From assembly GCF_031127805.1 (NCBI RefSeq), contig NZ_JARXHW010000022.1, positions 10,389-74,388 on the forward strand: a stretch of DNA of 64,000 nucleotides. The letters are read 5' to 3'. The DNA comes from Thalassobacterium maritimum (GTDB taxonomy: Bacteria; Verrucomicrobiota; Verrucomicrobiia; Opitutales; Coraliomargaritaceae). The first letter of the stretch is position 1. Each line of letters starts with the position of its first letter. The position numbers were made by a program, and so were the translations under genes. The notes below the pieces were generated by a model. The model was not told where the DNA came from, ran no database searches, and saw only the letters and a list, made by a program, of their open reading frames with translations. Shown piece after piece: positions 35,043-43,725 of this stretch.

Positions 35043-36824
35043 ATGTTGCTTCCCCAATGCCCTTCGTATTTCAGAAAGAATATCGTAGTCCTGACCATCA
35101 TTGCCGGCCTCATCGGCTCGATCTCAAGCCATGCCCTTGAGCCCATCCGCTACGTGGCGACGGGAGCACGTATCGGCGTCTACACCCAAAACACAGATAC
35201 CGAGAAAACTGCCTACTGGCACCGCACACCTCACCAACTGGGGGGCCCGGTTTCTGAAATGCAAATTGGTTTCATGAACTGGTTACTCAGCTATTCTGTT
35301 GAAGCCGCCAACAGCAGCGAAGTCACCATCGAATACGCCTGGTTGGAGCGCGCTTCCGATGGGCAAGTCGTCCCCATTACCTTTAGCGGTTCCCGCAGTC
35401 TGGTCATGCCGGCCAACGATACAGAACCTTACTGGCTGGCCGACCCAATCGATTCCAGTGTATGGACCAGCGGCACTCCGCAACGAGACGAAGTCTTTTG
35501 GCTCAATATCAAAGGCAGCATCCCCGCTAGCGGCAAAGTTTGCCAAGGCAATCCAACAGGCTACAGCGGCTCCAAGTTCATCCTCTACGATCCAGCCAAC
35601 GGGCCCGGCAGCTACGACACGACAGGTCCAGTCCCGTCGATCACCGGTCAATACGCACGCACCCGTGGCTTACCCACCATGTTCCTCGGACGCTTCACCG
35701 AGCCAGGATATCCCTCCGTGATCGGGATCGGCGATAGTATTCTCGACGGCTCAGGCGATGCCACGAGTTCCTACAGCACCATTTCCGGCTTCGGCTTCTT
35801 CTGCCGTGCGGCGGTCGATGAGGACGGCAAAAACACCATCGCCACTTTTAACCTCACCCGCCATGGAGCCACCACCACCGCGCTGCTCAAAGCAAGCAAT
35901 CCTCGTCAGGCTCACTTTCTGAAGTATGCCAATGTCGCAGTGGAAGAATATGGCACCAATGATCTGGGAAGCAACGGGACGGGGGACGTCAGCGAGATTC
36001 TAAGCCGACTCGAAGACATTTGGACACTCTGCCGCAATGAAGGCATTCAAAAAATCATTCGCACCAAGCTCATGCCCCGAACCGTTTCGGCATCCTATAA
36101 CTGGGTCAGCCTGGCAGACCAAACCCCCAACACAGGATGGGGCGACGCCAGTCAAGGAGACAGCGGGAAGCGCGACGCGCTCAACGCCGCTCTGCAAACC
36201 TCATTCAATAACGGCGACATCGACCTGCTACTCGACACACTCACGCCATTGGCGGACCCCACTGACGACCACTATTGGTTCACCAACGGCACCGGTGATT
36301 ACATGACAAAGGATGGAACCCACCTAAACGGCACATCCAATGCCATTATTGCGGTCATCCTACGCGAGGCCTTACTCTCACTCACCGTCGAGGAGAACGC
36401 CCCACGCTATAGCAGCTGGGCCGAAGCGATCGATTGGGCCGGCGAAGATGACTCCCCTGAAGCGGACCCTAATCATGACGGCATTCCCAATGCCATGGCT
36501 TATGCCCTCGACCTCCCCCCATTGGCAACCATCCCCGCATCTGCTAGGCCCTACGCCACCTACGACAGCACGAGCGAGAATGGCCCATGGCTAAACTTTA
36601 TCTTTCGACAAAACGTCAACGCCGAGGATGTCATTTTCAACTACCTCTCCACCACGAATCTAAAAGATAATTGGTCCACTCTGGTCACCGACGACATTGA
36701 AATCATCGAAGAAACTATAGATCCCGACCCCGACGGTGACGGCAGCGCAGTGCTCAAAAAGCTACGCATCAAACTCGCATCTGAAGACACGCAACGTTTC
36801 CTCAAATTGGAACTCACACTCTAG
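35043..36824 (+). CDS. Secreted SGNH/GDSL-type esterase with C-terminal extension
   Basis: 593 residues with a signal peptide (1 to about 31, ending SHA-LEP). A beta-rich N-terminal domain (about 35-210) precedes an SGNH hydrolase domain (about 220-450): block I GIGDSILDG with Ser232, block III EYGTND, and block V DGTHLN with Asp424 and His427. A third domain (about 455-593) contains the AIDWAGEDDSPEADPNHDG segment with Asp-rich, dockerin- or calcium-loop-like spacing seen at the C-termini of many verrucomicrobial secreted proteins. It probably removes acetyl groups from a polysaccharide; substrate unproven. A perfect regulon palindrome lies just upstream. Confidence 0.82.
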   Translation: MLLPQCPSYFRKNIVVLTIIAGLIGSISSHALEPIRYVATGARIGVYTQNTDTEKTAYWHRTPHQLGGPVSEMQIGFMNWLLSYSVEAANSSEVTIEYAWLERASDGQVVPITFSGSRSLVMPANDTEPYWLADPIDSSVWTSGTPQRDEVFWLNIKGSIPASGKVCQGNPTGYSGSKFILYDPANGPGSYDTTGPVPSITGQYARTRGLPTMFLGRFTEPGYPSVIGIGDSILDGSGDATSSYSTISGFGFFCRAAVDEDGKNTIATFNLTRHGATTTALLKASNPRQAHFLKYANVAVEEYGTNDLGSNGTGDVSEILSRLEDIWTLCRNEGIQKIIRTKLMPRTVSASYNWVSLADQTPNTGWGDASQGDSGKRDALNAALQTSFNNGDIDLLLDTLTPLADPTDDHYWFTNGTGDYMTKDGTHLNGTSNAIIAVILREALLSLTVEENAPRYSSWAEAIDWAGEDDSPEADPNHDGIPNAMAYALDLPPLATIPASARPYATYDSTSENGPWLNFIFRQNVNAEDVIFNYLSTTNLKDNWSTLVTDDIEIIEETIDPDPDGDGSAVLKKLRIKLASEDTQRFLKLELTL

Positions 36825-37221
36825 TATACCTGGGCTCAATAGTATGCCTGAGCTCAACTGCTCTCAATGAGGCAATCGTCTATTGCCCTCAAGTTCTCTT
36901 CGTGAGCACTCCCATGAGTGTATAAAAATTCATCATACACCCACCAATCAAACAGACATCCATTTCCGAGCCGATCACCACCTTGGCGTGCTGGCACTCG
37001 GATGACTCCAGTCAGCGGTCGAGCCAGTGAAAGCAGCGCAACGCTAGATAGTAAGATTGCCATGGTTGAACCGGAGTGATGTTAAGCTTCAACTGCGCAT
37101 TTCAGGGCCATGGCGTATGATCAGCAGCAGCGCCGATGATCGACAATAAACAAAAAAAGGTGGGCCACACAACGTAGCCCACCTGATGTCTATGAAATTT
37201 GAAGAGTAGATGAAAACTCAA
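36825..37221. other. 397-base intergenic region without a convincing gene
   Basis: It holds a dyad GGCAAT-N5-ATTGCC (36872-36888), possibly part of a weak 3' structure for the esterase gene, a terminator for the opposing gene at its right end, and a 69-codon minus-strand reading frame (36854-37063) with a hydrophobic start and a DWWVYDEF segment. I cannot support that frame as a gene from sequence alone. Confidence 0.4.
37152..37184 (-). terminator. Terminator of the LamG/PEP-CTERM gene
   Basis: On the minus strand AGGTGGGC and GCCCACCT form a perfect 8-bp stem around an 11-base loop, followed by a seven-T run. It lies 38 bases after the stop at 37222. Confidence 0.88.
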
Positions 37222-38052
37222 TTAGCAACGGCGCCGGATCACAACTAATCCCATCAATAAAGCCCCAACAAACACGCCAGTATGAGCAGGCTCTGGAATC
37301 GCAGAAGCACGAATCGACTCCAATGCTGCAGTATCCAAAACTCCGTTATAAATACGAACATCATTAAACAATGCAGTCGGCGTACGATCAGAGCTCGTTG
37401 CCGGAGTGCCACCGATTTCAAGATCTGATGAGCTCGCAACGATCGCTCCAGACTTCGCATCCGAATCGTTCATCACGACCGAGTCTGTTTCGCTCCCCAA
37501 ATAGAAAGAGACGTTATCCCCAGTGCCAATGCTACTATCATAAGTAACAGCAAGAAAAACCCATTCATCAAGTTGATAGCCGACATTATCGGAAGATTGC
37601 ACCGCCCCGGAAGTACTATTAAAACCAAAAGAAATGCGGTAGTCACCATCCGTTAGCGCGCCTGTTTTTAAATTCATTTCAAAACCACTGGCACTACCAC
37701 CAATATTCGAAATCAAACGATCACTATCACCAAAAGCACTCACATTCACCCACATGCTAATGGTAATCGCGTTCAAAGCAAACGCAGCATTATTGGAAGT
37801 ATCAGCTCTAAAAAAATCCTGCGTACCATCGGCAGTCGACAAAGCGTAATCAAAAGTCCCAGCACCTCCGGCCTGAAAACTTGCACTGTTAATTAATTCA
37901 CCATCGATCTCCAGCGTACCCGAATCTTCCAGACTATTGTCCATCGTGTAATGCGATAGCAAGGTCTGCCCTTGAGATCCAGTTGCGGCTAAAGTAAGTA
38001 AAACAGCTGCTTTAGTGAAGATAGATAGAGGTAAAAATCGAAATGAGTACAT
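37222..38052 (-). CDS. LamG-like domain protein with PEP-CTERM anchor
   Basis: 276 residues. A signal peptide (1 to about 29, ending SQG-Q) is followed by a concanavalin-A-like LamG/laminin-G fold (about 32-245) with ALNAITISMWVNVS, NVGYQLDEWVFLAVTYDSS and ALFNDVRIYNGVLD, the standard strands and closing motif of LamG_3 domains. The tail AIPEPAHTGVF then a hydrophobic helix and IRRRC is a PEP-CTERM anchor. Such proteins bind glycans or other surface ligands. The AraC gene is divergent, 116 bases away, and may control it. Confidence 0.87.
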   Translation of the reverse strand: MYSFRFLPLSIFTKAAVLLTLAATGSQGQTLLSHYTMDNSLEDSGTLEIDGELINSASFQAGGAGTFDYALSTADGTQDFFRADTSNNAAFALNAITISMWVNVSAFGDSDRLISNIGGSASGFEMNLKTGALTDGDYRISFGFNSTSGAVQSSDNVGYQLDEWVFLAVTYDSSIGTGDNVSFYLGSETDSVVMNDSDAKSGAIVASSSDLEIGGTPATSSDRTPTALFNDVRIYNGVLDTAALESIRASAIPEPAHTGVFVGALLMGLVVIRRRC

Positions 38053-38168
38053 AATAATATTAATTAGTTAGAATGAAAACTGAGGTGCTCGCCTAGCCTT
38101 TTAATTCCTCAGATCGAGACAATTCAATTTAGTTGCCATAATTGCTCAAAAAATTACTAGATTTCAGC

Positions 38169-39038
38169 ATGCTCACTGAGGACAAAGATCAACTGCGCTA
38201 TATTGACTGGAATAATCTGCACTTTGCGCTGGAATGGATATACGAAGGCAAGCCTGCCCAAAGAAGCTGCCGCAGCTACCACAGCTTCCCTGGACTATCT
38301 GCATGGCTAATAAACAAAGGCAGCATCAAAGTGGTCGGTGAAACTTACTCAGTCGAAGCAGAGGCAGGTGACTGGGTCTTCCCACCGGCCAAAAAAGATG
38401 AGCGCATTTTCAGCAACGACCTAGAAATACTCTCCCTACGCTTCGAAGCGAGTTGGAGCGCCGACCATGAACTTTTTAAAGAAGCCAATCCACTGACTTG
38501 CAGCTCGAAGGATTTCCCAAGGTTAGAACGGCTCGCTCGATCTTTACTCAAGACAGCAGGCCCACACCTCACACATCATAGAAGTGAGATGAAATTTCAG
38601 TCGATCGACATCTACAAATACACTAAAACACACCGGGGCTTCATGGATTGGATCGAGGTATACTTGCGAACTATGCAAAAAATAGGCGCACAATTCCATC
38701 GAGTAAAAATCACCGATGAACGTGTTCATGTGGCCAAAACTTACATCGATACCATAGACTTGAACACCAGATTTCGAGAAAAGATACTCGCAGATAAAGT
38801 CGGTATTAGCGTCGCGCAGCTCAACCGTATCTTCGTCAAAGATATGGGGATCACCCCCACCGCATACTACAGCGAACGAAAATACCGCAAAGCCAAACAA
38901 ATGCTAATTAACTCCCCCGCCCCCATCAAACAAATTGGCTACGAACTCGGGTTCAATAATCCCTCCAACTTTACTAACTGGTTCTACTCAAAGTCAAAAC
39001 ACAGCCCCAAGGCCTTTCGCCAACAAGCCATGCAGTGA
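38169..39038 (+). CDS. AraC-family transcriptional regulator
   Basis: 289 residues from ATG 38169; a TTG at 38142 is a possible but less likely start. An N-terminal cupin-like sensing domain (about 10-110: PGLSAWLINKGSIKVVGETYSVEAEAGDWVFPP pattern in short) is followed by a linker and two AraC helix-turn-helix motifs at about 205-285: KVGISVAQLNRIFVKDMG and IKQIGYELGFNNPSNFTNWF with SPKAFR. It is divergent from the LamG/PEP-CTERM gene and upstream of the first GH5 gene, so it likely activates one or both in response to a sugar. Confidence 0.92.
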   Translation: MLTEDKDQLRYIDWNNLHFALEWIYEGKPAQRSCRSYHSFPGLSAWLINKGSIKVVGETYSVEAEAGDWVFPPAKKDERIFSNDLEILSLRFEASWSADHELFKEANPLTCSSKDFPRLERLARSLLKTAGPHLTHHRSEMKFQSIDIYKYTKTHRGFMDWIEVYLRTMQKIGAQFHRVKITDERVHVAKTYIDTIDLNTRFREKILADKVGISVAQLNRIFVKDMGITPTAYYSERKYRKAKQMLINSPAPIKQIGYELGFNNPSNFTNWFYSKSKHSPKAFRQQAMQ

Positions 39039-39073
39039 CGGCTCAACAAGTGAGCAGTCGTTCCCGCCCACGT

Positions 39074-39085
39074 GCAACCAATTGC
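39074..39085. promoter_or_regulatory. Regulon palindrome copy 5 (GCAACCAATTGC)
   Basis: Exact match to GCAAY-NN-RTTGC, 35 bases past the araC-type gene stop and 108 bases upstream of the golvesin-GH5 gene. Confidence 0.65.
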
Positions 39086-39193
39086 AATTCGCGGACCTTG
39101 TGAAGAATCGTAGATTGGGTTCTCCTAAGATCGACTACCCCTGGTCGAGTTCCCATTTGGGGACCATCTTACCCACTCCTACCCCTAAACATT

Positions 39194-41884
39194 ATGATTC
39201 GACACATATCGCGATCTGTTACGCTGCGCTTACATCACTGGTTTAAACGTCTCGGCGCTCTGACTGGCCTCCCCCTCCTACTCTGCCTCACAGTAGAAGC
39301 CGCACCGCCGGAACTCCAAACACAAGGGAACCAAATCGTAGTCAAATCCACCGGTGAACCCATCCGACTGGTCGGCGTCAATATCCCGAGCCTCGGCTGG
39401 GGGAACGGAGAATATCTAAGCGAATCCGTCGATGCAGCCTACTGGGAATGGCGAGCAAATATTATACGACTTCCCATCAGCCAAAGTCATTGGCTAGGCC
39501 CCAATCAAGTCACCTACCGCGAGATCGTCGACGATGTCATTCAACAAATTTCGGACTACAACATGTATGTGATCTTCGACTTACATGAATTTCATAAGCC
39601 CACCAACACGAACCTCACCTTTTGGCTAGATGCTGCCGATCGCTACAAAAATAATCCTGCGGTTTTGTTCGGATTGTTCAATGAACCGAACAACCTCGGT
39701 GGTTGGGATGCCTGGCTCAACGGCACGACCAATCAGCCGGGCATGCAAGACTTACTCGATACCGTTCGTTCTACGGGCGCCAACAACATCGTTCTAGTCG
39801 GCGGCAGTGACTACGCCTATGATCTAAGCGGTGTCTTCGATGGCTACGTGCTCACAGATACAACAAATGGAAACGGTGTCGTCTATGACGCACACCTCTA
39901 CCCCTTAAAAAGCTATTGGCAATCGCGCGTAGGTAATATCGGACAAGAGCACCCAATTTTGCTAGGTGAAATCGGCCACCCGGGTGGTACCTCCTTTCTC
40001 GGCTATTCCATCGATGACGAATTCAGCTGGGTACCACAAGCGATGGATTGGGTGAACTCGCACAACTTTCACTGGACAGCTTGGTCACTCCACCCGACCG
40101 CTAGCCCAAATATGATCAACAGCTGGGACTTCACTCCGACCAGTTTCTGGGGAGCGGCGGCGATCGCCCACATGCACGCGAATTCGAATCCATCAGCCGA
40201 ACGCGTCATAGGTGGCACCGTCATCGGCACAACGGGCACACGAACCGAACCACTCTCCGGTGTTCTAACTGATTGGAAATATGGCGCAGTCACCCCTTTC
40301 AACGGAGGATTCAGTACTTACTTCGATGCGGCCACCGCCGATGGAGCCTGGACCGGACTCGATCTGATTACTCCCCAACGCATCACCCGTATCGAATACA
40401 TGCCGCGTGAAGCTTACGGCAGTCGTATGGTCGGCGGTGTTTTTGAAGCGTCTAACACCGCCGACTTCAGTTCAGACGTCACCACACTCTACACGATTAC
40501 CAACAGTCCAGACGACTCTGGCCTCATTTACACATCTGCAATAATCAACAATACCAACACTTTTCGTTACATTCGCTATGTCGGTCCCGATGGCGCTTAT
40601 TGCAACGTCTCTGCCCTCCTATTCTATACCGGCGATGGCATTGCCGATACAAGCGCTGGCGAAGATGTTATCGTGGATAATGCCGATGGCAGCGGACTCC
40701 ATACAGTCGGTACATGGCTCAGTAGCACAGGAACCAGTGGTTACAACGCCAGTAACTACTTGCATGACAATAATTCATATAAAGGACAAAAGAGTGTTCG
40801 CTTTACTCCAAACCTGGCCAGCTATGGCGACTACGAAGTCTTCGCTCGCTGGACAGCCAGCGCCAACCGTGCCAGCAATGTCCCCGTCGATATTATCCAT
40901 GGCCACGGTACCGCGTTCGATCAAATCGATCAAAAAATCAATGGCGGGGATTGGATTTCGCTCGGTGTCTTCCCTTTCGGCGCAGGAACCAGCGCGAGCC
41001 TATTGATGGGTAACACCAATACCGATGGCTATGTGGTCGCAGATGCAGTTCGCTTCGTTAAAATCACAGACGACATTATCATCGATAACAGTAATGCATA
41101 CGGATTACATGCTGTCGGAAACTGGCGTATCTCTTCTGGTTCTGGCTACAATGGCTATGCGCGTCACGATGAAAACACAGATAAAGGCAATAAGAGCATG
41201 CGCTTCACACCGGACATATCCATTGCCGACGATTACGAAGTCTTCCTACGATGGACCGCGCATCCTAATCGCGCAAGCAATGTCCCGGTCGACATCATTT
41301 CCTCTCAAACAGGAACAACGACTGTAACGATTAACCAACAACAAAATGGCGACATCTGGCACTCACTCGGCACCTACCCGTTAGGTACCGGCACAGGCAA
41401 CAGCGTCCTGATTCGCACGAATAACACTAACGGATACGTCATCGCAGATGCGGTCCGCTTCATCCGCGACACTGCGACTGAATACATCATTGACAATACG
41501 GAATCCACCTACGTCACACTAAACGGAAGTTGGAGTAGCAGCACCAGCACTTCCGGCTACTTCGGAAGCAACTACCTACATGATACTAACAGCGGCAAAG
41601 GAAGTAAATCGGTTCAGTTCACACCCAACCTCGCCAAGGCGGCAACCTACGAAGTATTCGCACGCTGGACTGCCTATACAAACCGCGCGAGCAATGTCCC
41701 TGTGGATATCAACTACAATGGCGGAAACACGACCGTCACGATCGATCAAAAACAGAATCACAACCAGTGGATCAGCCTCGGCAGCTACAGTTTTAGCGCC
41801 GGAACCGCAGGCACCATCACTTTCCGCAACGACGGCACCAACGGCTATGTCATCGTGGATGCTGTGCGCCTCGTCGAACAATAA
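39194..41884 (+). CDS. Secreted GH5 glycoside hydrolase with discoidin-like and three golvesin-type domains
   Basis: 896 residues. A signal peptide (ending near VEA-AP, residue 37) precedes a GH5 catalytic domain (about 40-325) with acid/base Glu164 in GLFNEPNNLGG and nucleophile Glu259 in ILLGEIGHPGG. Residues about 335-480 resemble a discoidin/CBM32 galactose-binding fold. Three tandem golvesin-C/xanthan-lyase-type domains follow (about 491-626, 628-757, 763-896), each with the pattern GxKSxxFTP, YEVFxRWTA, NRASNVPVDI, WxSLG and GYVxxDAVRxV. It likely binds and cuts a beta-1,4-glycan outside the cell. It is upstream of the FAD oxidoreductase gene and behind a regulon palindrome. Confidence 0.9.
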   Translation: MIRHISRSVTLRLHHWFKRLGALTGLPLLLCLTVEAAPPELQTQGNQIVVKSTGEPIRLVGVNIPSLGWGNGEYLSESVDAAYWEWRANIIRLPISQSHWLGPNQVTYREIVDDVIQQISDYNMYVIFDLHEFHKPTNTNLTFWLDAADRYKNNPAVLFGLFNEPNNLGGWDAWLNGTTNQPGMQDLLDTVRSTGANNIVLVGGSDYAYDLSGVFDGYVLTDTTNGNGVVYDAHLYPLKSYWQSRVGNIGQEHPILLGEIGHPGGTSFLGYSIDDEFSWVPQAMDWVNSHNFHWTAWSLHPTASPNMINSWDFTPTSFWGAAAIAHMHANSNPSAERVIGGTVIGTTGTRTEPLSGVLTDWKYGAVTPFNGGFSTYFDAATADGAWTGLDLITPQRITRIEYMPREAYGSRMVGGVFEASNTADFSSDVTTLYTITNSPDDSGLIYTSAIINNTNTFRYIRYVGPDGAYCNVSALLFYTGDGIADTSAGEDVIVDNADGSGLHTVGTWLSSTGTSGYNASNYLHDNNSYKGQKSVRFTPNLASYGDYEVFARWTASANRASNVPVDIIHGHGTAFDQIDQKINGGDWISLGVFPFGAGTSASLLMGNTNTDGYVVADAVRFVKITDDIIIDNSNAYGLHAVGNWRISSGSGYNGYARHDENTDKGNKSMRFTPDISIADDYEVFLRWTAHPNRASNVPVDIISSQTGTTTVTINQQQNGDIWHSLGTYPLGTGTGNSVLIRTNNTNGYVIADAVRFIRDTATEYIIDNTESTYVTLNGSWSSSTSTSGYFGSNYLHDTNSGKGSKSVQFTPNLAKAATYEVFARWTAYTNRASNVPVDINYNGGNTTVTIDQKQNHNQWISLGSYSFSAGTAGTITFRNDGTNGYVIVDAVRLVEQ

Positions 41885-41988
41885 ATGTCCAGTGCAATCG
41901 CTCACATGGCTAAGCGGCCTACTCGACCTATCCCTAGGCCAAACCATATCCTGGATATAAGAATCCATATTTGAGCTTTCCCAATAAT

Positions 41989-43524
41989 ATGCCCCCGACA
42001 CCCACATACGATCTTTGTGTCTACGGAGACTCCCCATCCGCCATCGCGGCCGCGACTCAGGGAGGGAGAATGGGCGTTCGCACAGTATTAACTGTCCCGG
42101 GTAACCATGTCGGAGGCATCCTCGTCAATGGACTGGGTTCTAATGATCTGGACAATCATAACTTCAAAAACTCAGTTGCTGTCGGCGGGATCGCCCGGGA
42201 GTTTTATCAACGTATAGCAGACTTCTACGGCGGAGGTTTAGGCTATCGCTTCGAACCTCATGTTGCAGAGTCAATCTTCCTGAGCCTGCTCGAAGAGGCC
42301 GGTGTCGACATCCTCTTTGACCGACGACTGCGGGAAAATGGTGGTGTTACGATGCATCAACATCGCATAACCGCGATCCACTTCGAAAACGGAGCTAGCA
42401 TTCTAGCCCGTCAATTTATCGATGGCACTGTCGAAGGTGATTTAATGGCCTTTGCCGGCGTTCGCTACACCTATGGCCGCGAAGGGAATGCGGCATATGA
42501 CGAAACGCTTAACGGCGTAGTTCACCATTCCAATTATCGCCAGTTCACAGTTAAAGTGGATCCTTACATCGAAGCCGGAAATCCGGATTCGGGACTCATC
42601 GCCAGCGTCCAGGCGGAACCGCTGGCGGAAAACGGCAGTGGTGACCGGGCCAGCATGGCTTTCTGCTTTCGCATCTGTCTGACTTGCAATTCACAGATAC
42701 GTATTCCAATCCCCCAGCCAGACAATTATCAGGCGGAGCAATATGAGATCTATCGACGCTACTTTGCTGCGGGCGCGGGTGACAACTTTTTTGCACCCGA
42801 TGCGCGCATCCCGAATCAGAAATCCGATATCGGTAGTTGGCACGACCTCTCGGCCAATCACTACGGATACAGCCACGGCTGGCCCGATGGCAACTATGCA
42901 GAACGAGAGAGTATCTACCAGAGGCATCGCGACTTTACGATCGGGCTCATCTGGTTCCTGCAAAACGATCCTTCCGTGCCAATATGCATTCGCCAAAAAT
43001 GGGCCAACTGGGGCCTACCTGCGGATGAGTTTCAAGACAATGAGCACTGGCCGCATCAACTCTACGTGCGCAACGGACGACGTATGCTCAGCGACTGGAT
43101 CATCACCGAAGCAGATCTCACACAAGGGAATCCCAAAGTCGCCGAGGACCCGGTCGCACTCGCCTTTTGGCCTCCCGACATGCATCATGCCCGCCGCATC
43201 GTCAAAGACGGGCAAGTATGGAACGAAGGCTTTGTTTTCGGTAGCGACATCCAGTGGCGCCCCTTTGGAATCAGCTACCGGGCCATTCGTCCCAAGGCAA
43301 ATGAATGTACCAATCTACTCGTACCCTCAGCCCTGTCATCCTCCTATGTCGGCTACGGAGCCGTTCGTCTGGAATGGACTTTCATGGTACTAGGACAAAG
43401 CGCGGCCACCGCCGCAGTAATCGCCCTCCGGACAAAAGACACAGTTCAGAATATCTCCTACGAGCAACTACGTGAACAACTCCTCGTTGATGGGCAGATT
43501 CTGGAAAATATACAGACTGAATAA
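41989..43524 (+). CDS. FAD-dependent oxidoreductase
   Basis: 511 residues from ATG 41989; a TTG at 41971 is an alternative. The N-terminal dinucleotide-binding strand-loop-helix reads YDLCVYGDSPSAIAAATQGG, with GDSPSA replacing the classic GxGxxG, then NHVGGILVNGLGSNDLD, as in the FAD_oxidored (PF12831) family. A second conserved block QFIDGTVEGDLMAFAGV and a C-terminal SSSYVGYGAVRLEWTFMVLGQSAATAA complete the family pattern. No signal peptide is visible. In Verrucomicrobiota and Planctomycetes such enzymes often sit beside or are fused to golvesin/xanthan-lyase-type domains, as here with the preceding gene. Substrate unknown; a sugar-linked oxidation is plausible. Confidence 0.85.
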   Translation: MPPTPTYDLCVYGDSPSAIAAATQGGRMGVRTVLTVPGNHVGGILVNGLGSNDLDNHNFKNSVAVGGIAREFYQRIADFYGGGLGYRFEPHVAESIFLSLLEEAGVDILFDRRLRENGGVTMHQHRITAIHFENGASILARQFIDGTVEGDLMAFAGVRYTYGREGNAAYDETLNGVVHHSNYRQFTVKVDPYIEAGNPDSGLIASVQAEPLAENGSGDRASMAFCFRICLTCNSQIRIPIPQPDNYQAEQYEIYRRYFAAGAGDNFFAPDARIPNQKSDIGSWHDLSANHYGYSHGWPDGNYAERESIYQRHRDFTIGLIWFLQNDPSVPICIRQKWANWGLPADEFQDNEHWPHQLYVRNGRRMLSDWIITEADLTQGNPKVAEDPVALAFWPPDMHHARRIVKDGQVWNEGFVFGSDIQWRPFGISYRAIRPKANECTNLLVPSALSSSYVGYGAVRLEWTFMVLGQSAATAAVIALRTKDTVQNISYEQLREQLLVDGQILENIQTE

Positions 43525-43605
43525 ATTACCGTGCCATCCTCTAACCGACCACGCGGCCCGGCAAACCTAGCTTGCCGATTTCACAACACCCCTCGCACAT
43601 ATCCC

Positions 43606-43718
43606 GGACGCCTGAGGCAGGAACTGTTGCCCCAACCGTCCGCGAGACGCGACCGCCGCACGAAGCTTGCTATGCTCTACCGAACAAACGAAGCCTCCGA
43701 CGCCTGAGGGCAGGCGTC
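43606..43718. repeat. Palindromic GACGCCTGAGG repeat element downstream of two convergent genes
   Basis: Between the FAD gene and the converging GH5 gene, GACGCCTG (43699-43706) and CAGGCGTC (43711-43718) form a perfect 8-bp stem with loop AGGG. A near copy of its left half and loop (GGACGCCTGAGGCAGG) lies at 43606-43621. It may act as a bidirectional transcription stop or be a dispersed palindromic repeat. Confidence 0.5.
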
Positions 43719-43725
43719 CCTACCT

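Noticed and set aside
36872..36888. GGCAAT-N5-ATTGCC dyad as a regulon operator
   Set aside because: The spacing between half-sites is three bases too long and it lies just after a gene end, not before a start; a weak 3' structure is more likely.
36854..37063. 69-codon minus-strand frame with a hydrophobic start and a DWWVYDEF segment
   Set aside because: It has no convincing ribosome binding site, no recognisable family and lies in a gap with other signals. It could be a small secreted peptide, but the sequence alone does not support a gene call.
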